Of a stretch of DNA of 64,000 nucleotides, positions 18,042-29,203 are shown one piece after another (position 1 is the first letter of the stretch; every line of letters starts with the position of its first letter). The notes under the pieces were generated by a model that saw only the letters and a program-made list of their open reading frames with translations, did no database searches and was not told the origin of the DNA. Source of the DNA: Blastocladiella emersonii ATCC 22665 (taxonomy: Eukaryota > Blastocladiomycota > Blastocladiomycetes > Blastocladiales > Blastocladiaceae); assembly GCA_025594325.1 (NCBI GenBank), contig JANHCV010000008.1, positions 248,001 to 312,000 on the forward strand, read 5' to 3'. The translations under genes and the position numbers were made by a program.

Positions 18042-20060
18042 ATGCATCTCATGAAACAATCTACGACTTGCTGCAATGAAAATGGCACTGGCGGCACTTC
18101 TACAAACTGTTCCTTGTCCGCCGCGGCGGGTGCTATGGATCAGTTCGACCTTACGCGCCAGGTCCCGCCAACGCGCGACGGTCAAGAGCGCCTCCTCGCC
18201 GGCGGTCTCTGTCGCCTGCTCTCATCTCGCATCTCCTGCATCCATGGAGCGCTTCAGCGGCGACTCGATTTCGGCCTGAAAGGCGCGGATATGCCGAAAC
18301 CCACAGCTTCAATCGAGACGGTTCACGGCATCGAAGACTTTACGAACATGATTTCGGCAATGATCGAACACTTTCCCGAGCGAAACAAAGAGCCTGTTCG
18401 CAAGGCTGTCAAATCCGTGTCGACAAGGCGATCAGCGGCCTCTCGTTCAACGCAACCCGCCAGCTTGTCTCAACGGAACCCAAACCTTTCGATCTCAGAC
18501 GACTTACGGCATAGCGGCCCGCTGTTTCGACTATCTTCTCAAGCAGCCCGCGCCGTTACGAGCAGCCAGCAAGAATTTCTCGACTTGCTACGCCACTTTG
18601 CGCCCGCGGATCCATTGGCGGACTTGATCCTTTTCTCGCGCGGCAACATGTCCGATGAGGATTACTTTGCCTGCGCTGCGCTCGTCCACCCGGCCATGTC
18701 GAACGAGGTTGCGACCGCTGCCTTCCTCGCCGCCACCGATTCTGCAGCGTGTCCGCCTTGGGTTCGAGACTGGGCCGCGCTCACGCCGGTCCCAGGAACT
18801 TCAGTCACGGATTTCAAAACCGCGTTTTGGAAACCGCTGCGGTGCTCCGATTATGCCAGCCAACTCGTCAAGAGCCCAGCTATCAAATGGATATTTCTTG
18901 ACAAGATTGCCGAGATCCCAGGCGCCCGTGAGCCGAAGTTTGCTGCCATGGCCAACAACAAGCACGACTCGCTCTTTGACCTCGTCGATCACTTCAAGCT
19001 CGCGTGGTTTCGTTCGATCGAGCCGTCCTCCTTGCCTCGTTCTTCAACTGACGCCCAAATGTGCAATTTGATGGACGCGAGCGCGCCCGAAGCGCAGGGC
19101 AAGCACTCGCGCCGCCCACCTGGCTCGGCTCGAGAGCACTCAAACTCGCGCCCGCGCTCGCGATCCCCAGTTCGCCGCGACGATTCGGGCTCCCGTCGTC
19201 AAACTGTCAGCTCTCCACGTTTCACCAACGTTACCGCTCACTTTTCGCAGCCGCTCTGCGCATACTGCAAGCACTTTCCACTTCTTTCTCTGGTCGAAAT
19301 GCATCACCCGTTCTCGACTTGCCTGCGCGCGGCCGAAGAACTGAGCGCCTCGAAAGTGATTTACTCTGGCCTCAAATTAATACGCAGCCTTCCCTCGCGA
19401 TCGGCCATGCTCAACAGTTCACACGAATCGCTCGTCGCCCTGTCCCTCGAGTACGCCGGCATTGTCCGCCACGCCGCAACCGGAAAGCGGTGCTTGCCGT
19501 ACAACAGGGAGCACCTGCAGTACACGGCTCGGTACCTCGCTGCCGTCGCTGAACTTGGCCCAGTGCCGCTGGCTGCAGTTTGGGGAAGTGTGGCCTGGCA
19601 AGCGGGACGTGCGTCATTCGAGCCGACGTACGAACGTGTTCAATTTCCTGACTCTTACCTTGCAACGAATACATTCACACTGTCCCTTATCGTGCACACC
19701 CATCTATTACATACGGGCAACGCTGCCGATCGTCGCAAAGCTCAGGGCTTCGGAATCGCTACAACCGATGCCCGGGCGGTGGCCAAGACCGCAGCCGACT
19801 GTCCGCTTGACGACAGAAGATTCGAGCTGCCGTTCTTGCGGCCGCGCGAGCTGCCCGTCGTGGTCGCGATCGAGGTGAGCAGCTCGGCCCACTTACCGCG
19901 CTCCTTGTCCGACTCGAACTGCAGCAGCCACGACTTGCCCTGGGCGAACAGCTCGACGCACCGCGGCTGCGAGACAGGCGCCGGGTCGATGAGCGTCGCG
20001 GTCAGGTCGAGGACGAAGCCCATGGCGACTCCGGACTTGTCGGGGACAAACGTGATTTGA
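18042..20060 (+). CDS. Family A protein with extended C-terminus overlapping the GPCR antisense
   Basis: A 672-residue frame from the ATG at 18042 (MHLMKQSTTCCNENG, then AAAGAMDQFDLTRQ and ERLLAGGLCRLLSSRISC). Capsid-like domain at residues ~157-316 (SGPLFRLSSQAARA, CPPWVRDWAALTPVPGTS, FWKPLRCSDYASQL), Arg/Ser linker, C-A-Y-C, 12 residues, H-PFST-C near residue 405, and a tail with RYLAAVAEL and LAAVWGSVAW. Paralogues stop right after this VW segment. Here the frame continues ~155 codons with no family similarity, and its last 319 nt are antisense to the final exon and part of the adjacent intron of the - strand GPCR. The normal stop seems lost; alternatively a 3' intron restores an early stop. 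The tail-to-tail overlap could create antisense transcripts. Confidence 0.7.
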   Translation: MHLMKQSTTCCNENGTGGTSTNCSLSAAAGAMDQFDLTRQVPPTRDGQERLLAGGLCRLLSSRISCIHGALQRRLDFGLKGADMPKPTASIETVHGIEDFTNMISAMIEHFPERNKEPVRKAVKSVSTRRSAASRSTQPASLSQRNPNLSISDDLRHSGPLFRLSSQAARAVTSSQQEFLDLLRHFAPADPLADLILFSRGNMSDEDYFACAALVHPAMSNEVATAAFLAATDSAACPPWVRDWAALTPVPGTSVTDFKTAFWKPLRCSDYASQLVKSPAIKWIFLDKIAEIPGAREPKFAAMANNKHDSLFDLVDHFKLAWFRSIEPSSLPRSSTDAQMCNLMDASAPEAQGKHSRRPPGSAREHSNSRPRSRSPVRRDDSGSRRQTVSSPRFTNVTAHFSQPLCAYCKHFPLLSLVEMHHPFSTCLRAAEELSASKVIYSGLKLIRSLPSRSAMLNSSHESLVALSLEYAGIVRHAATGKRCLPYNREHLQYTARYLAAVAELGPVPLAAVWGSVAWQAGRASFEPTYERVQFPDSYLATNTFTLSLIVHTHLLHTGNAADRRKAQGFGIATTDARAVAKTAADCPLDDRRFELPFLRPRELPVVVAIEVSSSAHLPRSLSDSNCSSHDLPWANSSTHRGCETGAGSMSVAVRSRTKPMATPDLSGTNVI

Positions 20061-22833
20061 CCTACGCGCGAGGCGCGGTTAGCGGCTGGACGGGCGAAGC
20101 GAGGGAGAGGAGGGGACCGCGTACCGTCGAGCGCAAAGACTTGGACCTTGTACGCCCGCCACTGCGACAGCATGCCAGTCGTTTTGACCGAGATCACCGA
20201 CTTGGCCGCCCAGTTGGGCTAATAGAATGTGGATAATCTCGTCAGTTTTTGGTCCCACAGACGCACCGAAGGCCAGACGTACGTTGCTGGGCACGCTCGG
20301 CAGCTTGCCCGTGCTCGCCTGACCGCTCGGCGTCGTCGCTGGAGCCCCACCCGGCGCGTCCTGCTTGCGTGCCGCGGCGCGCACATCGATGACGAGTCGG
20401 CCGACGAGCGCGAAGAACGTGAACCCGACCGCGAACAGGATCATGTAGTGCTTGACGTAGAACGCGGCGATCTGGGCCGCGCCGAAGTCGAACAGCGCGA
20501 ACGCCGTGATCACGATGGACGACAGCGCAATCGTCTGTCCCGCGAGGTACATGAACTTGGACTCGTTGTACGACGAGCTAACGTTGCGCGTCTTGAAGGC
20601 GAGGTACAGGAACACGAGCGTCAGGAGCGCGTTGAAGGCGATCGAGGTGGCTGTGAGCGCATTCTGGAAGGTCGGCGACTCACTGCGGCACGCGTAGTAG
20701 ATGTAGGTACGCGCGGACGTCATCTGCGGCTTGGGCGCGTCGACGATCGACCACACTAGCAGGATCACGGACTGCGCGAGCATGATGGCGCCCACGCCCT
20801 GGAACAGCGCGCGGTCGCTGACGCGCGTCACCTTGACGAGTGACTTGTTCTCGAAAATTGTCCAGATCTACGCGAGAGCGGGCAACAGTGAGTGAGCGGA
20901 CGGTGAAGCACGCGATGATGGGACGGACGTACGCGGTACGCCTTGGCCACGGTGGCGCCCACGACCATCTCGAACCCGTACGCGAAGATCCAGAGGCTCG
21001 CCTGACACTGCTGCGATGACGGGATGCCGATCGAAAGGAGCGTGCTCGAGAGGAGCACGATGCACCCGATGCAGATGAAGTTCAGGAACGGGTAGCTGAG
21101 ATGCCGAACGTGCGGCACCGACCGGTGGATGAACAGGTACGCGTCCGTGACCAGGATCGCGACGATCATGGCGATCGTGGCCACGGCGAGTAGGATCCCG
21201 CCGACCGAGGTCCACGTCGGAACGAGCAGGGCCTGCGTGATGCGGTCGGCGGGGATCGACTTGGTGCCCGAGGCGAACGTCGGGTCGACGAGTTTCGTGA
21301 CCTGCTGCGCGGCGTCGATCGTGTACGCGGTCGTCACGGCGCCGTTGAAGATGTTGCGAATGATGAGTGGCCTGAACACACGCAGAGGGTTAGTACGCGA
21401 GATCCGAGCGGTGCAGCGAGTCACGTACTGAAGCCGGTCGCCCTTCTTGTCCACAACAAAGTCGCCCGAGAGACCCTTGAACGAACCGACGAACTCGACT
21501 GGATCGAACGTGTAGTTCCGCGCCAGCACACGGTCGGCGCCGAACCTGTTGACCATCTGCGGAAGAGTGCGCGAGGTCAGCGTTTGATCACGTTAGCAGA
21601 CGCATTTAGGCGTACCTTGACGAGCCCGTTGCCCATGGACAGGAGGCAGTCGGCGAAGAGCAGCGCGTACGACGGGATCGCGACAGACGGGTACACCGCT
21701 TTCCACCGCGCCTTGAACGACGCGGACAGGTCGTTGCCGCTATCCTCGAGCGGCATCACGAAAAGGAACCCGTCAAGCAGCGAGGCCCACGTCTTGTCGG
21801 CCGCGGCCGTGAGCGCCGTGCTGAACGCGTCGGGCGCGACCCAGGTGTTTCCCGGTCCGACGAGCCCGCGGGCCTGCGCCGCCTTGAGGAAGACGACCGA
21901 CTCCTCGGGCAGCGCGGCGATCACGTTGATCAGGGTACCGGTCAGGTCGATGGCGTCGAGCTGCGGCCCAAGCTGATCGGACGACGGGCTGAACGACTGG
22001 ACGGTAGTGACCGAGATGCCGAGCGAGCTGGCGGCGGCGAGGAAGCCCTGGCTGACTACACGCGCGTGTCGCAATTGAGCAAACGTAGCTCGACAGCCAC
22101 GGATCGACCGCGATACGGACTGCTCTGGCCGTAGGTCCCGGTCGCGAAGACGAGGTTGACGCGCGACCACCCCATGTACTTGATGAAGCGGGCGATGATC
22201 TGGCCTTGTTGCGGGTCCGAGACGATAGTCCTGCATGCATCGTCGAGCAATCGGGTCAGCGTCGCGTCTGCCCGTGGCTTACGTGTTGCACGCACCGATA
22301 GAAGTTCGGGTAGTCAAGCGACGACAGCTGTGACGTGGACGCGGATCCCGAGCACATCGGGATGTTGAAGTAACCCGCCTCGAGCGCCTGCGGCAACGTA
22401 AGGTCGCTATCGAACTACGGGGCGAGTGTCAGTTCCGTTGTGGATCTGAGAACGAGAGAACCGAGGACGTACGTCTCCGACCACACCAAGAGTGCCATCC
22501 TTGATGGCCGCGGCGAGGAACCCATTTGAGCTGTCGAAGAGCGACCCGTTGGTCGACGTGTACGTGACGCGGAACGTGTGCGAGCGGTCGATCGCTTGCA
22601 GGTCGGGCTCGAGCAGCTTGAGCGCGTCGACGATATAGGGGATGTCCGGGTCTACGCGAGACGGGTGGCAAGTTGGCTCTTGCCGCAATCACGAGTAAAG
22701 TTCGACGTATGCTCGTACACGCGGGGGACAGGAACGGCAGGTGCACGGCCACCTTAAGCTGCGCAGCAACCGCCACGGACGGCGCGAGGATCGCGAGGGC
22801 GAGTATGCCGAGGAACAGCGCCGGTAGTTTCAT
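19742..22833 (-). CDS. Class C (GABA-B/mGluR-like) GPCR with C-terminal PH-like domain
   Basis: Ten exons give an 842-residue frame: 22719-22833, 22473-22651, 22296-22414, 22121-22230, 21616-22055, 21429-21556, 20933-21371, 20283-20867, 20125-20218, 19742-20061. The nine introns are 57-67 nt with GTACGN/GTCCGT/GTGCGT donors and YAG acceptors; one carries TACTAAC. Residues 1-24 form a signal peptide (MKLPALFLGILALAILAPSV). Then comes a periplasmic-binding-protein-like ligand domain to ~400 (FNIPMCSGSASTSQLSS, YPNFYRTIVSDPQQGQII, GWSRVNLVFATGTYGQS). Seven helices lie at ~421-675, with IWTIFENKSLVKV in the cytoplasmic loop after helix 3. Residues ~708-805 look like a PH domain: QWRAYKVQVFALDG, FVLDLTATLI, and a final helix with ERGKWAELL. 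Predicted plasma-membrane receptor for a small ligand. The PH-like tail suggests lipid or G-protein-linked anchoring (inference). Confidence 0.88.
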
Positions 22834-23094
22834 GGTGTCAATAGACTGCTCGATACATGTTCCGTGGACCCGATGCGATGGGAAGAGTTCCGGGGCGGGC
22901 GAGTTTGTGGGCCTCCCACAGCGCCGCCACAACCGCCACACGTTGCACCCACTCCCAGCTCAGCCCAGCTCGTGCCCTTGTTCCGAAAGTAGACGGATCA
23001 AGCGTCTCCCGAGTGCGCTTACAAGACTGGTGACCTTGGAGCTGGGAGACTCGCGCTCGCTGCCACAGCACGCGTCAAAACGCGTCGTTTAGCC

Positions 23095-23120
23095 TCACGT
23101 GATGGCGCGACGCGTCTCCC
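23095..23120 (-). promoter_or_regulatory. Promoter module upstream of the GPCR
   Basis: TCACGTGA at 23095-23102 and GACGCGTCTCC at 23109-23119, read on the - strand as GGAGACGCGTC then TCACGTGA, 262 bp from the GPCR start. Two further ACGCGT-like copies (CACGCGTC at 23069, AACGCGTC at 23079) adjoin. Same polarity as in the gene arrays. Confidence 0.6.
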
Positions 23121-23639
23121 TAGTCGCTCGGCTCCTCCCTCGTTTCGGTTTTGGGGTGAACCCGAGAGTGTCAGCCTGAGTGTCAGCTGTGTGTGCTGAG
23201 CGAGCCGCGACGCTGAACCAAGCTTGCAGGGAATATGAAGGGGTCTCCGCCCCGCTGTTCCACCGTAGGCTCAAACACCTCGAGCGGGATGTCGCCGAGC
23301 AAGGATCGGGGCATAGCCACTTGAGCGAGTTGATGAGACGCAACTGACTGCAAAGGCTGCACCTCACCAGATCGATCCCCACTTGCGGCGAGCTCGGGCG
23401 AGAGCGGTGCCAAGCTTGACACGGAACAGCGTCTCTTGGGTTTCCTGTCACCTAGACCCCCAAAAGCGCCTAAACAAACTATTGCACCAAGTTGGACTCC
23501 TCCGATCGGCATGCGGTGTGCACTGGGGGTGCTCGGTAGGACGCGACCGAGCCCAAGTCGCGCGATTTGACCGCGGCGAGCCGCCGCGGCCCGTTCTCTC
23601 TCCCCGAATGCAAATGCAACGCACCTGATTTATGACATC
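23121..23639. other. Intergenic, no gene seen
   Basis: No supported coding region or repeat between the GPCR promoter and the LRR relic. Confidence 0.4.
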
Positions 23640-23659
23640 TCATAAAAAAAATGCCGCTT

Positions 23660-24148
23660 CGCGTATCCGACTTGATCGAAAATATACCGATGGACTCGAG
23701 TTGTTGAATCTCGGCTACAACGGATGGACGCAGGCCACATTCATCGAGTTCGCGCCATAACTCCCCGCGCTCGCTTCGTGTCCTCGATCTCAGCGGCAGC
23801 CAGATCGACAAGCCGAGCGCACGCGCCATCGCTGAGCATATGCCGCCGCACCTCAAGTCTCTCGTCCTACGTGGGTGTAAGCTGGACGACGCCGCGGTTG
23901 GCGCTTTGATTGAGAGACCTCCGCCGACGCTGGTCAGCCTCAATCTGCGCGCCAATCAGCAGCTTACCGACCGCGCCGTGGGCTTCCTCGTTGATCACTT
24001 TCCTTCGGGCCTCGAGTCGATCGACCTTCGCGGGACAAGCGTCACGACGCACGCCATGGACGCGCTTCGTGCCGCCGCTGTCGCAGCAGGACGGCCGACG
24101 GGCCGGTTCTTGGGCGGCGTCAAAGGCGGTGACTGTTTTGCTGGATGA
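23660..24148 (+). pseudogene. Leucine-rich-repeat gene fragment
   Basis: Reads DGLELLNLGYNGWTQATFIEF in one frame, then after a frame change SLRVLDLSGSQIDKPSARAI, HLKSLVLRGCKLDDAAVGAL, TLVSLNLRANQQLTDRAVGF and GLESIDLRGTSVTTHAMDAL, ending in TGA at 24146-24148. These are four to five canonical RNI-like LRRs (L-x2-L-x-L-x-G/R). A TAA and frame shift near 23757-23760 separates the first repeat from the rest, and there is no convincing start. The ATG at 23840 opens the later repeats, so a 102-residue fragment could be made. It may be a piece of the same LRR family as the gene at 47-51 kb. Confidence 0.65.
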
Positions 24149-24316
24149 TGATCGTGTGCGCGAGCATCCGTGAATTATGAATATCTTGATTCAGGCGCAG
24201 AACACGAACAAGAGCGAGGCGAAGGGTGAATAAGGGAGACGCTTTGATTCAAACAGGGACCACACCCAGCGCGAGAGAAGGCGTGGATAATGTACACGGT
24301 GATGATGATGCTGAAT

Positions 24317-27300
24317 TCACTCCGCAGCCGCAACTTCAAGCTGCTGCTGCTGCTGCTCAACGCTGGCCTCGGCTGCGCCCGCCTCGCCGACCTCATCAAG
24401 CTCGACCTCGACCTCCAGCTCGGGCTCCGGCTTCACCTTCCCGCCCGCTGCGAGCACATCGAGGGCGTCGGCGTGCTGCGTCACAAACTCGTCCCACCCG
24501 CGGAGTTGAACCACGCCCGGCGCGAGCGTGAGCCGGCCACCGACACGACGTACGCGCTCGACGAGCCCCGCCGCCCCCGTCCCGTCCTCCTGCCCGGGCG
24601 TTCCCGCATGGACGAGCGCGATGCGGCCATCGACGAGCGCAAGGACCGACGACGACGCGACGTTGGCGCACGCGAGCTCGAGGACGACGCGGACCGCGGG
24701 GACGAGGCCGGGCGTGACGGCGACGGCGCGCGTGGCGTCGATGGCGCGCGTCGCGAACACCGGGTCGGCGAAGGCGATGCGGAACGCGGCGCGGCTGACG
24801 CCGTTGCGCGCGGGGCCCGCGACGGATCCGGCGGCCGCGCACTCGGGGAATGCGACGCGCACACGGTGGCGCATCAGCATCGGGAGGAACATGGCGAGCG
24901 GGTGCGAGTCGAGGGCGAGGCGCAGGTCGGCGAGCGTGAACCGCGTGCCGCGCGGAGCGGGAGCCGCGGCGGGTTCCGCGTCGCCTGCAGCGGCGGTATG
25001 CGAGTGACCAGCGGCGAGTTCCGTCAGGCCGACGGGCGACACGTTCGCGGCGAACCACGCGAGGACGCGGGTCCAGTCGGTGCGCTGGAGGCGGTTAACG
25101 GCGAGCATGACCTGCGGCTTGCCGATCCCCGCGGGCACATCGACGGCGTCGACACCGAGCGCCGCAGGTAGATGGTCCGCGACACAGGCGAGCACGACGA
25201 TGAGCCGGTGCATCGCCGCGATCATCGCGCGGATCGCGATCCCGTCGCTGAACTGGCTCTTCATCGTGGCGCCCGTCGCGGTCCCGACGACCGCCCACAC
25301 GGCCTTGTACTCGTCGACGGACCGCGGCGTGTACAGCAGCGGCGTGAGGTCGAGCCCGCTCGTGTCCGAGAACCCGCACAGCAGCTCGGCGAACTGGCGT
25401 CGCCTGACGGCGTCGGCGAAAATGCGCTCGAGCGCGCGCAGCACCGTCAGCGTCATGAGCACAGACCGCGGGGCCGACGGGTGCGACGTCGGGTGCAGGC
25501 ACATGAGGCGCGCGGCGTCTGCAGCAGCCAGCTCGGCGGCCGCTGTCATGTTGGCTTTCGCCGACGCGGCGTCCGAGGCTACTCTCGTCCGCGGCGCACG
25601 CGGGCGGTGCGACTGCGGCGGCTCGCTCGTGGGCGTCGAGTCCGCAGTGCCGTGAGGCTCAAGGACGGGCGCCTCGCCCTGCTCGGTCAACGATGCGGGC
25701 GGAGCCGAGCCCGAGCCGCCGCCCGCTGCGTCGAGCCGCCGCACGCCGTCTGCCGTCAGACCCGAATCGACCGCCGACGTCGCAGCCGCGGCGTCGAGTG
25801 CGACTGACTCGGCGGAAGCAGCGTCGTGGCTCGTCGCGCGCTTGTCGAGGGGCTCAGCGTTGCGCGACTTGGCGGCAGGGCCAGCAGGTCGCGGCGACAA
25901 CGACGCGGCGGACCGCGCCGCGGCCTCGAGGTCGGCCGAACCGTTTGCCGCCGTCTGGTCGGGAGGCGGCACGTCCGCGTCCGAAACGGGAGCAGGCCGA
26001 GTCTCGGTAGCGGGCGATCGCGGCGCTGGTGGCTGAGCGGGGCCGTCCTTGCGCGACGCCTCGACAGCGCGGTTCGCAGGTCCAGGTGCAGCAGACGGGT
26101 GCCGGAGCGCTCCCGAAACCGCGACACGAACGTGCTGCCCGTTGGTCCAGTGCGCGGGCGGGTACCGCGCGGCGAGGTCGCCGAGCAGCGCGTTGTGCCA
26201 GCCGGACGGCGAGGACGGGGTCGGCAGCTCGTTCGGGACCGCGATTGACGAGACCGAGCGCGAGTTGACGGATGCGGCGGCGGCGGTGAGCGGGGTCGGG
26301 GGAGGGTGGTGCGCCGCCGAAACGCCGGCCGGCTGCGGGATGGTGCCGAGGCGAGGTGTCGCGGCGGGCGTCGTGGTGGTGGTGTGCGGCGGAGAAGCGA
26401 GGTACTGCTGCTGCTGCTGCTGGTGGCGGGCGGCCGCCGAAGCGGGCTTGGGGTGGCCGTGCGCGGGCGACTGCGGGCCGCCGTTCGCTGCGGTAGGGCG
26501 GCCGGTGGCGGGGTTGCTCGTCGGGAGCGACGCGGTCAGGAAGTTGGGCGCGTAGAGGTCGTGGACGGCGGCGGGCAGCGACACGGTCCGGTCGCGCGAA
26601 GTAGCGGCGCCACCCGACGCGGCGTGCGAGCGCGGCTGCGCGGCCGCGGCCGTAGCGGTGGTATTACCCGGTGAAGCGGGCTAGGCGGTTTGGGACAGGT
26701 TAGCTCGAGACACAGCCGCGACCATGCGGACGGACGCGTACCTGCTGCGCGGGAAGGTACCGCGGTGCGAGGAGCGCGCCCCTCGCACTGGGCGAGTGAT
26801 GGGCTGGAACGACGAGCGCGCGGCTGCCGTTCGGCGTAGGGTGAGCGGGAGGAGCCGCTGGCGTGCTCGGCGGAAGCATCTGCTGCAGCTGTGCGCCCGA
26901 GTTGGTGGGCGGCACGACGGAAATCTACACGCAATAATTGTCATTAAGGCGACTGAGCCTCCGCGGTCGTGTAGGGAATGGGCACGGACCAGCGTCGGTG
27001 CTGCACTCGTGGAGCGGACGCGGGTTTCGAGCACGCGGGTCGACTTCTTGGGGGTCTTGCGAGTGACAGGGCCGGCAGCACGCTACTCGGCGCGTGAGTG
27101 CGAGCCGCGCGTGTTCGAGACTGAGAAAACGTACGACTGCCGACGGGGTCTCGGGAACAGCAGTCTGCGTGACACACGGGAGCCCACCAACCTGTGCACA
27201 ACCGATGCGGATGTCAATCAACTGCCGGTCGCGCCAAACATGCGCTGAGGCGTACCGCATCGGGTGAGCGATCCGACGTGCCGTTGAAGGTGAGCTGCTG

Positions 27301-28926
27301 CGTTGGTCGAGGGTCGATGTCGGGTTGCTAGACGCGTCAAGTCAGCAAAGGTTTGCCCCACTCGACAGTCAACAAACGCACCGTCTCCGAAACCGCGACA
27401 ACCGTCTCCCACGCGATACCCACGCCATCGTCCTCGATGGGTGCGAGGGTCCCGATGCACGCGCGGCCGAGCTCGTCGCGCATGAAGAGCCGCGTGGCGC
27501 GCTCGCCGTTGTTGCGCCACGCGCGGATCTCGGTGGGGCCGTCCGTGTCGAGGAAGCGGCGGACGAGGCGCTCGACGGGCGGCGGGGGCGGAGCAGTGTC
27601 GGGTTGAGGTGCCGCGGCGTTGGCGGTAAATTCGATGAACCGCGGGTGGTCGAATTGAGCGAGGATCGGCGGCGGCGGCGGAGGCGGCGCTGGAACAGGC
27701 TCAGCAGCGGCGGCGACGTCGCGCATGTCGCTGTCGCGGGTGTCGCGGGTGTCGCCGTCGGGCGCGTCGCCATTTCCTACACGGCGCGGAAGTGAGACAT
27801 CGCGCCGGTGTAAGACTGAGCGTTGGTGAGAGTACCTCGAGCGTGGCCGTTGGCGCGACTCGAGAGATGCTGGTTGACGCGGATCCGCTTACCGGCCCGA
27901 CAATAACGCGGGTCGTCGTCGTCGGGCACGGACGCGCCTAAACGTAGCGCTCGTGTCGTTAGCACCCCGCGATCGATCCAAGTCTTCGAATGAATCGTAC
28001 GCTTGCACGGCGGGCTGACACCGAGCTGCCACCGAATCGTGGAGCGGAACGTGTTGATCTCGAAGACGAGCGCGCCGTCGAGCTTCGCGTCCCGCTCGGC
28101 AAACTCGAGAAAGTACGGGACCGCGGCGCAGAACGCCTCGACGCGCGCGGCCTCCTCCCCGACCGCCGGCCAAGCCAGGTCGCGCACGAGCGGGTCCTTG
28201 CCCTCGTCGAGCGCAGCGTACACGGTTGCCGCATCCCGAAACACGCCGAGTACCGCGCGGAAGAACCCGTGCGCGGTCGCGCCGTCCCAGTCGCGGCGCG
28301 CGTCGACGACGTGGATCACGGGCTTGGTCCCGCCGACCGTGAGCTTGCCGGCGAACAGGCCGAGGAACGCGTCGGCGTCGGTGCCGTCATCGCGGCCCGC
28401 GTGGAAGATGGAGCACGTTGGCGCACCCGTGTCGCGGCGGCGGATGCTGATGAGCGTGATGCCACGGAGGCACGGGAAGACGATCAGGTCGTGGGTGTCG
28501 GTGAGATGGTCGACGACCCAGTCCGCGAGACGGACGGCGTGATGGGCGGCCGTGTCGCCGTTGCCCTGGGCGCGCAGCAGGCGGAAGTCGGTGAAGGCGC
28601 GGGCAAAGAGGTTGACCGGGGCGACGAGCAGGCGCGCGCCCGAGGCCGCGTCCACGTCCTGAAACGCGGCGCGGACGAGCAGGTTGGCGAGCGTGATATC
28701 GAGCGGGCCCGAGGGTGCGAGGAAGGCGAGGATGCTGGCGGACTCGACGGGCGCAGGATCGTTCGGTGTGCGCCACAGGACGGGCGACCCGGCGTGCGCG
28801 ACGAGCGCGTTGACGATGGCGCGCGCTGACTCCACTACACCCCGCAACGGCGATTTCGCGTCAAGGGTGAGTGGGGACTCTCAGAGCATGGATTGCAGCA
28901 AGTCTCATACACGACGGGGTCCTCAT
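24317..28926 (-). CDS. Family B member 1, multi-exon, apparently intact
   Basis: Exon 1 is the 16 nt ATG-containing piece 28911-28926 (MRTPS plus one base; donor GTATGA). Exon 2 is 28001-28834, after acceptor GTGTAG, and encodes the N-terminal domain (ESARAIVNALVAHAGSPVL, LLVAPVNLFARAFTDF, DLIVFPCLRG, RVEAFCAAVPYFLEFAER). Exon 3 is 27893-27937. Later exons near 27.3-27.8 kb carry the middle block (ERATRLFMRDELGRACIGTL). A Pro/Gln-rich exon lies near 26.76-26.93 kb, and the last exon, from about 26.58 kb to 24317, holds a long disordered part and then the conserved C-terminal domain (LTVLRALERI, QFAELLCGFSDTSGLDL, MHRLIVVLACVADHL, SHPLAMFLPML, VRVVLELACANVASSS, LRGWDEF). It ends with a poly-Gln tract (EQQQQQLE). 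No known family is recognised. Exact middle splice sites are provisional. Confidence 0.7.
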
Positions 28927-28993
28927 GGTTGCATTCTCGTCGGGGTCCCGGGGAGGCCGGGCGGGAGTCGGTTTCAAAGCGCAACGCGTTGCT

Positions 28994-29021
28994 CACCCAT
29001 GTGATTTCCCGACGCGTCTCG
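28994..29021 (-). promoter_or_regulatory. Promoter module of family B member 1
   Basis: CATGTGA at 28998-29004 and GACGCGTCTCGC at 29011-29022; in gene direction GAGACGCGTC then TCACATG, 70 bp from the ATG at 28926. Confidence 0.6.
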
Positions 29022-29203
29022 CAGGCGTCCCGTTTCGGGTCTCGCGTTTGCTGAATGCCTACCGCGGTCAAGTCGCTTTGGGCTCAACCAGCTAAGGATT
29101 GGGTTGAAAACAGGTCATGATCACGTAGCGCGTGCAGAATGAGGCGGGTGTGCTCGTACCATCTGGATATCGCTGTCAATCGGATTCTCCAATGAACAGC
29201 TTG

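Noticed and set aside
20229-20759. Open frame on the + strand inside the GPCR
   Set aside because: Charged low-complexity antisense translation of transmembrane exons; the GPCR exon structure on the - strand is unambiguous.
24290-25171. Open + strand frame opposite family B member 1
   Set aside because: The - strand matches conserved family B motifs in every copy; the + frame is the complement of that coding sequence.
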